DNA of 64,000 bases from Dyella nitratireducens (GCF_014642835.1 NZ_BMJA01000001.1:787263-851262), one strand, 5' to 3'. Counted from the stretch's first letter, positions 43,808-52,042 are shown. Made by a program: numbers and translations. Notes: generated by a model not told the origin, from the sequence alone.

Positions 43808-44119
43808 GAAGGCCCCCTGCTCCCTAGGCTCGGTCCATTCTATGGCAAGGCTGCTGACCTGCGCCCAGGGAATACGAAGACCACACACACGGGACGAGGA
43901 AGCGACCGGCGAGGCTGCGGACATCTTCCATGCCTTGGCTCTGAGCCCCCGTTTTGGCGCCCTGCGCCGCCTGTCCATGTACCATCGGCTTATGTAAGAG
44001 GTATGTAACAGGGTTTGAGGGGGTACCAGAGGGTAAAAAAGGGAAATCCTGAAAATCAGGCCTACGAAAAATCAATGGCTTAGCAATGAAAATCCGCAAT
44101 ATTTTCGTAGAGCTAAATC
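43808..44119. other. Gene-free right end of element 1
   Basis: No convincing gene. The last 100 nt before attR are AT-rich, with repeated AAAATC and TTTTCGTAG motifs (44036-44118), as expected for recombinase arm sites, but the recombinase itself is absent. Confidence 0.45.
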
Positions 44120-44165
44120 TTGAAAATCCCCGTGTCGGCGGTTCGATTCCGTCCCCGGCCACCAT
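44120..44165 (+). repeat. Attachment site between elements 1 and 2
   Basis: An exact 46-bp copy of the tRNA-Phe 3' segment at 39670-39715. It is the right end of element 1 and the left end of element 2. The upstream half of the tRNA is missing, so it is not a second tRNA gene. Confidence 0.9.
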
Positions 44166-44187
44166 AAAATCAAACATTTAAGTCAAT

Positions 44188-44208
44188 CGGGCCACTTGGC
44201 CCGTTTTT
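44188..44208 (+). terminator. Terminator after the middle attachment site
   Basis: Hairpin CGGGCC-ACTT-GGCCCG followed by five T. As at the other two att copies, a terminator follows the tRNA-derived segment directly. It probably once served tRNA-Phe in an earlier arrangement. Confidence 0.8.
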
Positions 44209-44386
44209 ATTTCTGGCGCTGTTAACCGTTTGTTCGCCGTTCGCTCAATAGCGATAACTCGTCGACAAACGCAACTCTACAAGTTATCTACAGACTTACT
44301 GTCTCGTGACGTGAGACGGCTCCGCGTAGCATTGATTGCGCGGCCTCGCGGCCATGTCGTCATCCAATCGCTCAGGAGTCCAGAAC

Positions 44387-44977
44387 ATGCACATGCAAAT
44401 AGAGGTCTCGCACGAATGGCGCGAAAACGTCGTCGTGAACGGCGAAACGTTTGGGCTTTTGTTCAACGCTACACGCAAGCAAGGGCACGTCACGGCGAAT
44501 CATGTGCTAGCGACTCGCGAGGGTAATCTCCCGGCGATTCTGCTGCCCGACATGGACGCCCCGGGAACGTGGGACGACGCTTATCCCATCCTGATAGGTG
44601 GGGCGACCCAAAATCTGCGGCATCAACTTGCCGGCAGCAACGATGTTCGACACGGTGGCGCGGTCCTTGTGGGCATGTTCCTTGTGACGAGCGTCGAGAC
44701 GGGAACTGCCGGAGCCAATGGTGTCGAATGGCGTTCGACGTGGTGCCTACATCGCTCGCCTAGTGGCAATGGGCGAGACTGGCAGAGGCACGAACTACTA
44801 CCAACCGCCGGCAGCTTTACGAAAAGGGAGCATGCCGTAAACGCGGGCATGGAGGCAGGCATCATTCGCGCTCGCGAGATTCAAGGCAATGAATCACTTC
44901 AGCCGCAAGCATGGCGCTTACCGTTTCCGGAAGTCGAGCCTTATGACGCGGTGCGCCTGAAGGGAGACATGACTTGA
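44387..44977 (+). CDS. Unknown element-2 protein A
   Basis: A 196-residue protein I do not recognise. It begins MHMQIEVSHEWREN and contains a beta-rich segment with HVTANHVLATREGN and GGAVLVGMFLVTSVE. No membrane helix or signal peptide is seen. ATG 44387 has AGGAG 10 nt upstream. It is translationally coupled to the next gene. The region has lower GC than the backbone. Confidence 0.6.
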   Translation: MHMQIEVSHEWRENVVVNGETFGLLFNATRKQGHVTANHVLATREGNLPAILLPDMDAPGTWDDAYPILIGGATQNLRHQLAGSNDVRHGGAVLVGMFLVTSVETGTAGANGVEWRSTWCLHRSPSGNGRDWQRHELLPTAGSFTKREHAVNAGMEAGIIRAREIQGNESLQPQAWRLPFPEVEPYDAVRLKGDMT

Positions 44978-45510
44978 TCCACGAGAGCTGCTACTGGAAG
45001 TTGCCGCTTCTTGAGGCTGCGACAAGGCTCCAGGCTCTTACCGGCCCGGGTGAGTTGGGCGAGGAACAGTTGGCACAAATAGAGCGAGACTTGTTTATCA
45101 GCTTCTACGCCATTCGGAAGTTGCTAGAAGCGCCAGCGAAGCTCACTGATGCAGCGCATGCTCTAAATGTAAGCCTGACCTGTCATCCGAACAGGGAGCC
45201 AGTTACGCACCGGAACAATCATAAGATCGACGAGTTATATGACTTAGACGTTGCCACTCCAACAACGTTGCCTATCCGGTCAGCTTGCAACCAGATCATT
45301 CACAGCTTCGTATTTACGATTTGCGAACGGGAGCATGGGGGTCTAGCTGGCGTCTTCTTTGCCTCCGACCGGAACAAGAACTCTCAGCTTTATTTCCTCG
45401 ATGCCGCTGAAATAGTCAAAACATTCGAGCATATCGGCAACGACAAACCCGTTTCGATCAAATGGTCATGTGACCCGAGGACGGGCAAAGAGACGATGGA
45501 GGTCAGGTGA
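44974..45510 (+). CDS. Unknown element-2 protein B
   Basis: A 178-residue protein starting at TTG 44974, overlapping the stop of protein A (TTGA). The helix DLFISFYAIRKLLEAPAKLTD (about residues 39-58) resembles those in small uncharacterised HEPN-like accessory proteins, but the RxxxxH motif is not evident. The C-terminal part is beta-rich (HGGLAGVFFASDRN, SIKWSCDPRTGKETMEVR). It probably acts with protein A. No function can be assigned. Confidence 0.6.
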   Translation: MIHESCYWKLPLLEAATRLQALTGPGELGEEQLAQIERDLFISFYAIRKLLEAPAKLTDAAHALNVSLTCHPNREPVTHRNNHKIDELYDLDVATPTTLPIRSACNQIIHSFVFTICEREHGGLAGVFFASDRNKNSQLYFLDAAEIVKTFEHIGNDKPVSIKWSCDPRTGKETMEVR

Positions 45511-45855
45511 ACCGCGAAATCGGAGCCTGTTTTCCGCCTTGTAGACAAGGGTATCGGTCAGCAGCAGCGTTGTTTTACACCCCAACCGCAAGGGGTGGTG
45601 GAGCCCATTCAGGGGTTTCTTAATGAAGGGTTTCTTTTCGCCCCGACCTTGGTACTAGCGGTGTTGTGTCTACTAGGCGTTGGCCTAGGGGTGCAAAGGG
45701 ATCGAAGCGCGAAGCATGTGTCACTGTCGCCAAGTAGCATGCCGTAACTACATAACTGGTTACGCGGAAAATGGGCGTAGCTTCACTACCGGACGTAGTG
45801 CCGGGTACGATTTACTCCGTTCGCGTGCCAAGCGGGCCAACTAAGCGCACCCTCC
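45511..45855. other. Gene-free stretch
   Basis: No supported gene. A hairpin CACCCC-AACCGCAA-GGGGTG at about 45578-45597 may end the upstream gene pair. It slightly resembles a REP half-arm but lacks the GTAG head. Confidence 0.4.
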
Positions 45856-46335
45856 CTAGAGCTGAGGTGTGCTTGGGACCACTTGAAATTCAACATACCG
45901 ATTTCGTGCTCGTCCTTTCGGTATGTCATTACTCGCGACAGGTTCATGACTGCCATGCCCCTCAGGTGGCAACAGCATGCTGGTTGGAACACCGTTAGCA
46001 ACCATCCAATTGAACACCAACTCTGCACGCCGAAGTGATAGCGCCTCACACGCCTTCCCACTGCACTCTTTGCTATCGGTGTGTCCAACAATTTTGACCC
46101 GGTGCGGAGGCTTCAGGGATTTAATTGCATCGGCGTCGTTCTTCAGCACTTGCAAGGATTCGTTAGAGCCCACCAATGACGCATCCAGGGTGCCACCTTT
46201 TGCAGGCACGCCATCATTGAAAAATACAGCATCAATCGAGAAGTCCGTTGAGAATGCCGTTTGGGAGGACGCGCAAGCCATCAGCCCCAAAATCAGGCCT
46301 GTCAACATGGAGTTCTTAGTCCAACGCAGTTTCAT
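45856..46335 (-). CDS. OmpA-domain lipoprotein
   Basis: A 159-residue Pal/OmpA-like protein with a lipoprotein signal peptide (lipobox LMAC, Cys21). The OmpA/MotB domain carries VKIVGHTDSKECSGKACEALSLRRAELVFNWMV (about residues 80-112, quoted in parts: VKIVGHTDSKE and LSLRRAELVFNW) and the C-terminal GRARNRYVEFQV. It should bind peptidoglycan from the outer membrane. It is shorter than Pal. A gene remnant lies 30 nt upstream on the same strand. Confidence 0.82.
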   Translation of the reverse strand: MKLRWTKNSMLTGLILGLMACASSQTAFSTDFSIDAVFFNDGVPAKGGTLDASLVGSNESLQVLKNDADAIKSLKPPHRVKIVGHTDSKECSGKACEALSLRRAELVFNWMVANGVPTSMLLPPEGHGSHEPVASNDIPKGRARNRYVEFQVVPSTPQL

Positions 46336-46364
46336 GCCTTAGCTCTTCCGATTAGTGACCCATA

Positions 46365-46568
46365 TCAACGTGGGTGGACCAAGTCGCCCTGTTTTTGTAT
46401 CGCGTTCCAGTTGATACCACCACCATAAGTCCAGATGTTGCCCATACCACTGATTTCAGGGTACTGCTGGGCTTGGTCGAAGTAAGCCTTGCTGGTGTAC
46501 GCATTAACTTCCGAATCGTTGACGGAAATGGGGTGTCCCGTCGCGTCGCCTTCGATGTCATCGACCAA
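46365..46568 (-). pseudogene. C-terminal remnant of an unknown gene
   Basis: An open minus-strand frame with C/G-ending codons typical of this genome encodes up to about 114 residues from an in-frame stop at about 46709. It has only a TTG as possible start (46568). The sequence ends SGMGNIWTYGGGINW and then KQGDLVHPR. It looks like the end of a longer protein that lost its 5' part. An overlapping plus-strand frame (46374-46754, GTG start) is also open but has no preferred codon use. I do not recognise either. Confidence 0.35.
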
Positions 46569-46884
46569 ATGCTGGCCCTTATGCGCACTTGGCCTGCAGT
46601 TGTCGAAGCTTTCCGTGCCAACTTCAGCCTCTACGAATCCGAATTCAATTTTGAAAACGGTGAGGAAAATAAACTGACAGGCAAGCTTGCGTCTGTGGCC
46701 TCATCTGCTCGGCGGCAAACCCAAAGGCTTCTTCAGAACGTGACTTTTGCGTGAGTGTTCGGTGAGTGTTCCGACACTGCACTAAATCCTAGAGCGGACA
46801 CAGATACGCCACAGGAAGCAGGTCACCGCCTTTTCGGTTATAAGTGGCCGAATTGGCGCATTGACCCTGGAGGGTGGCAGTCGC

Positions 46885-48057
46885 ATGCAGGCGTCCACGC
46901 AATCCACTGCAACGGTGGCATTGCCACGATGGCGCCGCCAGCTGTCCGTGACTGCGGTCGTGGCAGCAGCCACCACGTTCGGCCTGACGTATAGCCTTTC
47001 CGCGCCGCTTATCGCGATGAGTCTGGTCACGCGCGGCTATTCCAGCATATTTGTCGGCGTGAACGCGGCGATGCATGCGCTAGGGGTGTTGCTGGCGGCC
47101 CCGTTGTTGCCTGGATTGGCAGCACGATTCGGTGCGCGCCGCCTGACGGTACTGGCATTGGTTTTGGCTGGCGTGCTGCTGTTTCTGTTCCAGGTGTGGC
47201 CGGTTGTCTGGATATGGTTTCCACTGCGCATCATGCTGGGGGCTGCTGCCGAAGCGCTGTTCGTGATGTCAGAGACGTGGACCAACGTGCTGAGCGACGA
47301 GCATACGCGCGGGCGCACGATGGCCATCTATACCGCCGCCTTGTCGTTGGGCATGGTGTTGGGGCCTGCCTTGTTATCGCAGATCGGCGTCAACGATCGC
47401 GCCTTTACCGTCGGTGCAGCGATAGCCGTTGCCGCGGTGGTTTTTGTGGCTCCGCCGTGGGTACTGGCTCCCGGCCACAGCGAGCCTGAACGGGCGCAGC
47501 CGATGCGCTACGTAAAGCTCGCTCCCATCGCCATCGCTACTACAGTTCTCAATGCCGGTGTCGAAACAGCGGGCTTATCGTTTATCGCTCTATACGCGAC
47601 GGGCATGGGTTGGAACGAAGATCGCGCAATGCAGCTGATCTCGACTTTGATGCTCGGCGCAATCGTTCTGCAAATCCCGATCGGCTGGCTCGCCGACAAG
47701 ATGGATAGGCGGCGACTCGTGTTGATACTCGCCTGGATTTCCGCTTTTACAGCGCTGCTGTGGCCGTTTGCTCTCAAGGAAACACAGTTGGCATTTGCCA
47801 TGGTGTTCGTTTGGGGCGGTTTGTTCGTCGGTATTTATACGGTGATGCTCGCCATGGTAGGCAGCAGCTTCCAGGGAAACGATCTTGTCGGCGTTTACGC
47901 GGTCATGGGATTGGCGTGGGGCGCCGGTGCTTTGATCGGACCGAGCCTGGCGGGCGTAGCTATGCTGGCCAGCGGACAGTTGGGTTTGCCAGGCATCATT
48001 GCTGCGGCCTGCGCTTTATTTGCCATATTCGTGATGCGATCGCGGAGCAGCACATGA
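46885..48057 (+). CDS. MFS transporter (YcaD-like)
   Basis: A 390-residue major facilitator with 12 predicted transmembrane helices. The loop 2-3 region RFGARRLTVLAL and the loop 8-9 GWLADKMDRRRLVLIL are the duplicated MFS motif A (GxLaDrxGrRrxl). The N-terminus (PRWRRQLSVTAVVAAATTFGL) and a PLRIMLGAAAEALFVMSETW segment fit the YcaD group. The substrate is unknown. ATG 46885 has GGAGGG about 11 nt upstream. The HdeD-like fusion gene follows 40 nt downstream on the same strand. Confidence 0.88.
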   Translation: MQASTQSTATVALPRWRRQLSVTAVVAAATTFGLTYSLSAPLIAMSLVTRGYSSIFVGVNAAMHALGVLLAAPLLPGLAARFGARRLTVLALVLAGVLLFLFQVWPVVWIWFPLRIMLGAAAEALFVMSETWTNVLSDEHTRGRTMAIYTAALSLGMVLGPALLSQIGVNDRAFTVGAAIAVAAVVFVAPPWVLAPGHSEPERAQPMRYVKLAPIAIATTVLNAGVETAGLSFIALYATGMGWNEDRAMQLISTLMLGAIVLQIPIGWLADKMDRRRLVLILAWISAFTALLWPFALKETQLAFAMVFVWGGLFVGIYTVMLAMVGSSFQGNDLVGVYAVMGLAWGAGALIGPSLAGVAMLASGQLGLPGIIAAACALFAIFVMRSRSST

Positions 48058-48097
48058 ATGCCAATCCTGGGCGAGAAGCGATGCACGAGGTGACATT

Positions 48098-49456
48098 GTG
48101 GTCCGCCTGATCTTGCTGCTGCTTGGTCACGATTTCACTCGGCGCCGCTGGCTGATGCTGGCATTGGTCGGGCTTATCTGGACCGTACTTGGTGCGGCTA
48201 TTTTCGTCGATGCATTGGATGGGGTGGCCTATTTTCCCATCCATGTTTTCGGCTATCTGCTGCTAATCGAGGCCGTGGTGACGCTGGTGGTGTCGCCGCC
48301 TGGTGCCGATACGCGTGTCGTATTGCGCAAGGCACGCGGCGTCGTGTTTCTATTGTTCGGCCTTCTGGTGGTCGATGAGCATCACGCGGCAAATGTCATT
48401 CTTGCGATGTTGTTTGGCATTGCATTCCTGGCCGATGGCATTTTTCGCATGGCAGCCGCGGTTGTGGTGCGTTTCCCCGGTTGGCGGCTGTCGTTCCTAA
48501 CGGGGCTGTTCGAAGTCGGTTTTGCCATCTTCATGTTTGAACCGTATCCCACGTTCTATGCAGGCACGCTGCCCTATTGCATCGGCATGGGTATTTTTCT
48601 TTCGGGCTGTGGTTTGGTGCGGCAAGCAATTCGCCTGAAGCGGCTTCCACGGCAAGCGACGGCAGCACGGTGGCGTTCGCGTGATTTGGCCATCCATGGG
48701 GCCTTGCTTACCGATGTGGAAGAGGGTGTTTCCGAACAAGAAGGGGAGCTGATCGTGCATGTGTGGACGCCGGCCGGCTCGGTGGACGAACCGGTGCCGC
48801 AACCTGTGATCGATCGCTACATCGCGGCCGTTGATAGCAAGGGCGTGATTTCAACCGGGCATGCGGCCCTGGAGGCGGCGCCGGACATCTACATCAGTCA
48901 CTATCCCAAGGTCGAAATCGATCGATCGCAAACGGATTTCTCGCACGCGCTTCGTGCGACAGCGGATAACGATGTACCAGGCCGTTTCCAGCCTAGTTAC
49001 CTCGTGGAGGCGACAGGGTGGTGCAATGCTACAGCCGAAGTGCGCTTTGGACGTTATAACCGCGCTCGCCTGGTGGCATTTTGGGAACACTATCGCAGCA
49101 ACGACACATACAACCTTACCAATCGCAACTGCTCCAGCACGGTAGCCCACGCGCTGGAGGCGGCGCTGGAAGGTTCGCTTGCCCAATCCGGTTCAGGTTT
49201 GAACGTTTTCTTGCGTGCGGTGTTCAATCCGGAATTGTGGGTCGCTGCCCAATTGGAGCGACGGGCACGAGCGATGGCGTGGACACCGGGCCTTGTGCTC
49301 GATTACGCACGCACGTTGCGCGCAGCCATCCAACCCACACCGCTGGGATGGTCTACTTTGGTAAGCCAAAGCGCGCGATTCTGGCGTATTGTTCGACGCC
49401 ACGAGCCGGTGCGGGATGTCGAGGCGATTCGCCATGAGGTGAAACGTCCTCATTGA
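48098..49456 (+). CDS. HdeD-like membrane domain fused to a papain-like domain
   Basis: A 452-residue two-part protein starting at GTG 48098. Residues 1-180 have six hydrophobic segments with the pattern of HdeD/DUF308 acid-resistance membrane proteins. Residues 200-440 are soluble, with GHAALE (254-259), YISHYP (265-270) and TNRNCSSTVAHAL (342-353). The order His then Cys in a GHaal...YISxyP...NCS layout suggests a circularly permuted papain/NlpC-P60-like fold with candidate catalytic His255 and Cys345. A cysteine hydrolase or acyltransferase tethered to the inner membrane is inferred; the substrate is unknown. Confidence 0.72.
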   Translation: MVRLILLLLGHDFTRRRWLMLALVGLIWTVLGAAIFVDALDGVAYFPIHVFGYLLLIEAVVTLVVSPPGADTRVVLRKARGVVFLLFGLLVVDEHHAANVILAMLFGIAFLADGIFRMAAAVVVRFPGWRLSFLTGLFEVGFAIFMFEPYPTFYAGTLPYCIGMGIFLSGCGLVRQAIRLKRLPRQATAARWRSRDLAIHGALLTDVEEGVSEQEGELIVHVWTPAGSVDEPVPQPVIDRYIAAVDSKGVISTGHAALEAAPDIYISHYPKVEIDRSQTDFSHALRATADNDVPGRFQPSYLVEATGWCNATAEVRFGRYNRARLVAFWEHYRSNDTYNLTNRNCSSTVAHALEAALEGSLAQSGSGLNVFLRAVFNPELWVAAQLERRARAMAWTPGLVLDYARTLRAAIQPTPLGWSTLVSQSARFWRIVRRHEPVRDVEAIRHEVKRPH

Positions 49457-49691
49457 TTCGAGCCGCGTAGACATCGAATTTCCCTCGCCATGGTTCTCGA
49501 CGATTTTGTTTTGAATCTTATGTCCGACCCAACCGACCTTGGCGGACGGGAAGCTCAAAATGAAAACGCTGCCAGAGGCCTGCGGCGGGATCTGGCGCGA
49601 CAGCTCCGACACAGCCCGGGACCGCGTCCTTTACTTTCAATGAGTTAACGAATGAGCTGAAATGCGGCGACATATTACGAACAGCTTAAAT

Positions 49692-49741
49692 GGGGATTGA
49701 AAATCCCCGTGTCGACCGTTCGATTCCGTTCTCGCCACCAT
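49692..49741 (+). repeat. Decayed tRNA-Phe-derived attachment site
   Basis: Fifty bases match tRNA-Phe 39664-39715 with four substitutions and one missing base in the T-arm/acceptor part. The anticodon-stem part (GGGGATTGAAAATCCCC) is perfect. It is the probable right end of element 2. Confidence 0.8.
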
Positions 49742-49756
49742 CGCATTCCATGATTT

Positions 49757-49782
49757 AGCCCGCTCATCGAGCGGGCTTTTTC
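49757..49782 (+). terminator. Terminator after the third attachment site
   Basis: Hairpin AGCCCGCTC-ATC-GAGCGGGCT followed by five T. It may be the original tRNA-Phe terminator of the chromosome before insertions. Confidence 0.82.
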
Positions 49783-50064
49783 GTTTCAGAACATGACCCA
49801 TGGCATTTGACGGCAGCGCCATTCCTGACAAATGATCGGGACAGGGAAATAGTCAGACTTTTCAAATGACCCATGGGGATGGGTCCATCACGACTGGGAA
49901 CACTTAAAACCCAGCGCACAGGGAGAGCGGTAACGCGAGCAGCCGATACAGGGAAGCAAAAACCGGCATTGCCTTTTCAGCAAGCATGGCGTGAGCCGAT
50001 GGCCGTCCATGACGGCCACTGCGGCTAGCGCAACTCGATTGTCACTCGTGAAACAGGAGTTTTC
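49783..50064. other. Gene-free leader
   Basis: No gene seen. ATGACCCATGG occurs twice (49793-49803 and 49866-49876). The end of the region contains ACAGGAG, the ribosome-binding site for the next gene. Confidence 0.4.
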
Positions 50065-50445
50065 ATGTACAGCAACAAATGCTTCAAAACCAGTTGGTCG
50101 CTTTCCCTGTGTAACGCGGCCATCATCATTGCACTGGGTGTCGTCAGTTCTGTGTCTCCATCGGCCGTGCGTGCACAGTCGACGACTGCCTCCATCTTCG
50201 GCCAAGCGCCCGCTGGAGAAACCGTAACGGCGCACAGCTCGGAGGGTATGCAACGCCACGACACCGTGAACAAAAAAGGCCGCTACAAGATCAACTCGCT
50301 GCCGGCAGGTGATTACACGGTGACGTTGCAGAAAGACGGGCAAACAGTCGACACGCGCTCCAATATTCCGCTGATCGTAGGCCGAGGCGCCGAAGTCGAC
50401 TTCGCATGCCCCGGCGACCACTGCGAAGCATCCGCAAACCGCTAA
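50065..50445 (+). CDS. Secreted single carboxypeptidase-regulatory-like domain protein
   Basis: A 126-residue protein with a signal peptide (about residues 1-37, ending VRAQ). The mature part is one carboxypeptidase-D regulatory-like beta domain: TTASIFGQAPAGETVTA, NKKGRYKINSLPAGDYTV (about 69-86) and NIPLIVGRGAEVDF. This is the plug-preceding N-terminal domain of Oar-type TonB-dependent receptors, here without plug and barrel. It could be a stub of such a receptor or an independent secreted protein. AGGAG lies 7 nt before the ATG. Confidence 0.75.
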   Translation: MYSNKCFKTSWSLSLCNAAIIIALGVVSSVSPSAVRAQSTTASIFGQAPAGETVTAHSSEGMQRHDTVNKKGRYKINSLPAGDYTVTLQKDGQTVDTRSNIPLIVGRGAEVDFACPGDHCEASANR

Positions 50446-50664
50446 AGCGACACAAACTGCTTGAGACAGACCCAACGTCGTCGCCATGCAAACCTGCATG
50501 CGACGACGATTGGTATCGACAGCACCCCATCAGCAAGTGCACGCACTGAACGTCACATGGTGCACAGCATGAACACTCCCCTACTTCGCTAATCTTTTCT
50601 TCACCCGCGATTGATTGCTGGCGACCAAGACTCCCAGGCAATCACAGGCAGCGAGGGCAAGTCC

Positions 50665-51087
50665 GTGAAGAAAATCGCTTCATTGACCATGGCATTGGCA
50701 TTGGGCTGTGCCGGCGTGGCCATGGCGCAAGATGAGCGTGCGTTGACACAACAACAAATCGTCACGCAGTTGACCCAGCAGGGCTACACGGACGTTCACG
50801 ATGTCGATTTCAGGGATGGCGTGTGGACAGCGCGCGCTCGCAGTGGCGACGGGTCACATGTGAAGTTGCGCGTGGATCCGCTCACCGGCCAGGCTTATCC
50901 GAACAAGCAGGTTTCGCGCATGAACGAAAAAGACGTGCGCGCCATGCTTTCGTCGGAAGGCTTTACGCAGGTGCATGATGTTGACTTCACGCATGGCGTT
51001 TGGACAGCCGAGGCGAAGAACAATGCCGGCGTGCGCGTATCGTTGCAGATCGATGCGGACTCGGGTCGCATCATCGGCACGAACTGA
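50665..51087 (+). CDS. Secreted PepSY-like protein with two tandem repeats
   Basis: A 140-residue protein from GTG 50665 (GAGGG 9 nt upstream) with a signal peptide (residues 1-22, ending AMAQ). The mature part is two repeats of about 63 residues: GYTDVHDVDFRDGVWTARA (about 40-58) and GFTQVHDVDFTHGVWTAEA (about 101-119). Each is followed by a strand ending DPLTGQAYPN or DADSGRIIGTN. The pattern is that of PepSY domains, often protease inhibitors or periplasmic regulators. Confidence 0.8.
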   Translation: MKKIASLTMALALGCAGVAMAQDERALTQQQIVTQLTQQGYTDVHDVDFRDGVWTARARSGDGSHVKLRVDPLTGQAYPNKQVSRMNEKDVRAMLSSEGFTQVHDVDFTHGVWTAEAKNNAGVRVSLQIDADSGRIIGTN

Positions 51088-51105
51088 GCATGGCGGCCAT
51101 CCCTC

Positions 51106-51135
51106 GGCTGGCCGTGATGAAATACACGGCCAGCC
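51106..51135. terminator. Hairpin between convergent genes
   Basis: A perfect 11-bp stem, GGCTGGCCGTG and its complement, around an 8-nt loop. It sits between the PepSY-like gene (plus) and the CcdA-like gene (minus), so it could end both transcripts. Confidence 0.65.
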
Positions 51136-51150
51136 ACATGCAAGTGCCTG

Positions 51151-51876
51151 TCACAGCGACGTCGAAAGATCCGTCACCCAATCCGGCAGCACACCGATGA
51201 TGACTGCCTCCAATTGGTGATCAGTGCCGGTGATGATCAGCACGCCTACCAGCACGATCAACACGCCGAGCACTCGCCTGCCCCGCGTACCCGCCTCCAT
51301 CAAGCGCCCGCGCCAGCGCGCCATCAAAGTCTGTGCGAACAACGCAAGGATCAGCAGCACGGTGGCAATGCCGAGCGCGAAGGCGCCCATCACCAGCGCA
51401 ACCTGGCCCAGGTCCTTGCCCTGCGCAGCAAGTACCGTCGCCGCACCGAGGGTTGGCCCAACACAGGGACTCCACACCAGCCCGAGCAGCACGCCAATAC
51501 CCGCCTGCCCCGCCAGTCCAAACTGTTCCAGCCGTGCCTGCCGTTCGCCCGCCCAGTTGGCCAACGGCCCTGCCGCGTGCTCGAACAACGCTTGCAATCG
51601 CGGCACGACAAGCACCACGCCCACGATTAAAAGCAGCACGGCGCTCCACAGGCGAATCGTCGTTGGATTCAAGCCAGCAGACGCACCAATGGTGGCAATA
51701 GCGAAACCCGTGAGAGTGAATGACGCCACCAACCCCAGCGCCAGCGCGAGCGGCCCCCAGCGATGACGTTGTGCCGCGCTGCCGAGCACGATGGGAATCA
51801 GCGGCAGCACGCACGGCGAAAGGATGGTCAACGCACCTGCAGCGTAGGCGACGGCTGGACTTAGACTGCCGCTCAT
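51151..51876 (-). CDS. CcdA/DsbD-like thiol-disulfide transmembrane protein
   Basis: A 241-residue membrane protein with six predicted transmembrane helices. The two conserved cysteines lie in LSPCVLPLIP (about residues 19-28) and LVWSPCVGPTLGAA (about 133-146), the pair that moves electrons across the membrane in CcdA/DsbD. ATG 51876 (MSGSLSPAV) is chosen. A periplasmic thioredoxin gene is divergent to it, and the two probably form a reducing relay. Confidence 0.88.
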   Translation of the reverse strand: MSGSLSPAVAYAAGALTILSPCVLPLIPIVLGSAAQRHRWGPLALALGLVASFTLTGFAIATIGASAGLNPTTIRLWSAVLLLIVGVVLVVPRLQALFEHAAGPLANWAGERQARLEQFGLAGQAGIGVLLGLVWSPCVGPTLGAATVLAAQGKDLGQVALVMGAFALGIATVLLILALFAQTLMARWRGRLMEAGTRGRRVLGVLIVLVGVLIITGTDHQLEAVIIGVLPDWVTDLSTSL

Positions 51877-52042
51877 GCGCGTACTCCGGAACGAACGGAA
51901 CACTCGGGCTTACGGATCAACATGTTCAACTCCTTGTGAAACCTCTATCCACTTTTCGTTGAACAACATCGCCAGGTTACGTGTAACCCCATGCGTTTTG
52001 CAGCGAATACTCCTGTGCCACCGCAACAAGAAGGATCTGTCC

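Larger units (their letters stand above)
39716..44165. mobile_element. Integrated element 1 at tRNA-Phe (4.45 kb, no integrase)
   Basis: The element is bounded by identical 46-bp repeats. It contains six minus-strand genes with lower GC than the flanks. None has tyrosine- or serine-recombinase motifs, and no mobilisation genes are present. It is therefore a remnant or an element moved in trans. The 312 nt next to attR have no gene. Confidence 0.78.
44166..49741. mobile_element. Integrated element 2 (5.6 kb, older, no integrase)
   Basis: The element lies between the 46-bp copy at 44120 and the diverged copy at 49692-49741. It carries an unknown gene pair, an OmpA-like lipoprotein, a gene remnant, an MFS transporter and an HdeD/papain-like fusion. 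The decayed right repeat suggests an older insertion than element 1. Its last two genes have backbone-like GC, so the right boundary is less certain than the left. Confidence 0.55.

Noticed and set aside
44120..44165. A second tRNA-Phe gene
   Set aside because: Only the anticodon loop through the 3' end is present; the acceptor 5' strand and D-arm are missing, so it is an attachment site copy.
43824..44177. A minus-strand frame beginning in the attachment site (MFDFMVAGDGIEPPTRG...)
   Set aside because: The first residues are a translation of the tRNA-derived repeat, and the remainder runs into the lipoprotein leader without similarity to anything.
45578..45600. A possible ninth REP half-element
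   Set aside because: It has the ACCCCAAC string but no GTAG head and no TTGGGGT hairpin partner.
49793..49876. Direct repeat ATGACCCATGG (two copies, 73 bp apart)
   Set aside because: It is only 11 bp with no flanking symmetry or mobile gene; chance or local duplication suffices.
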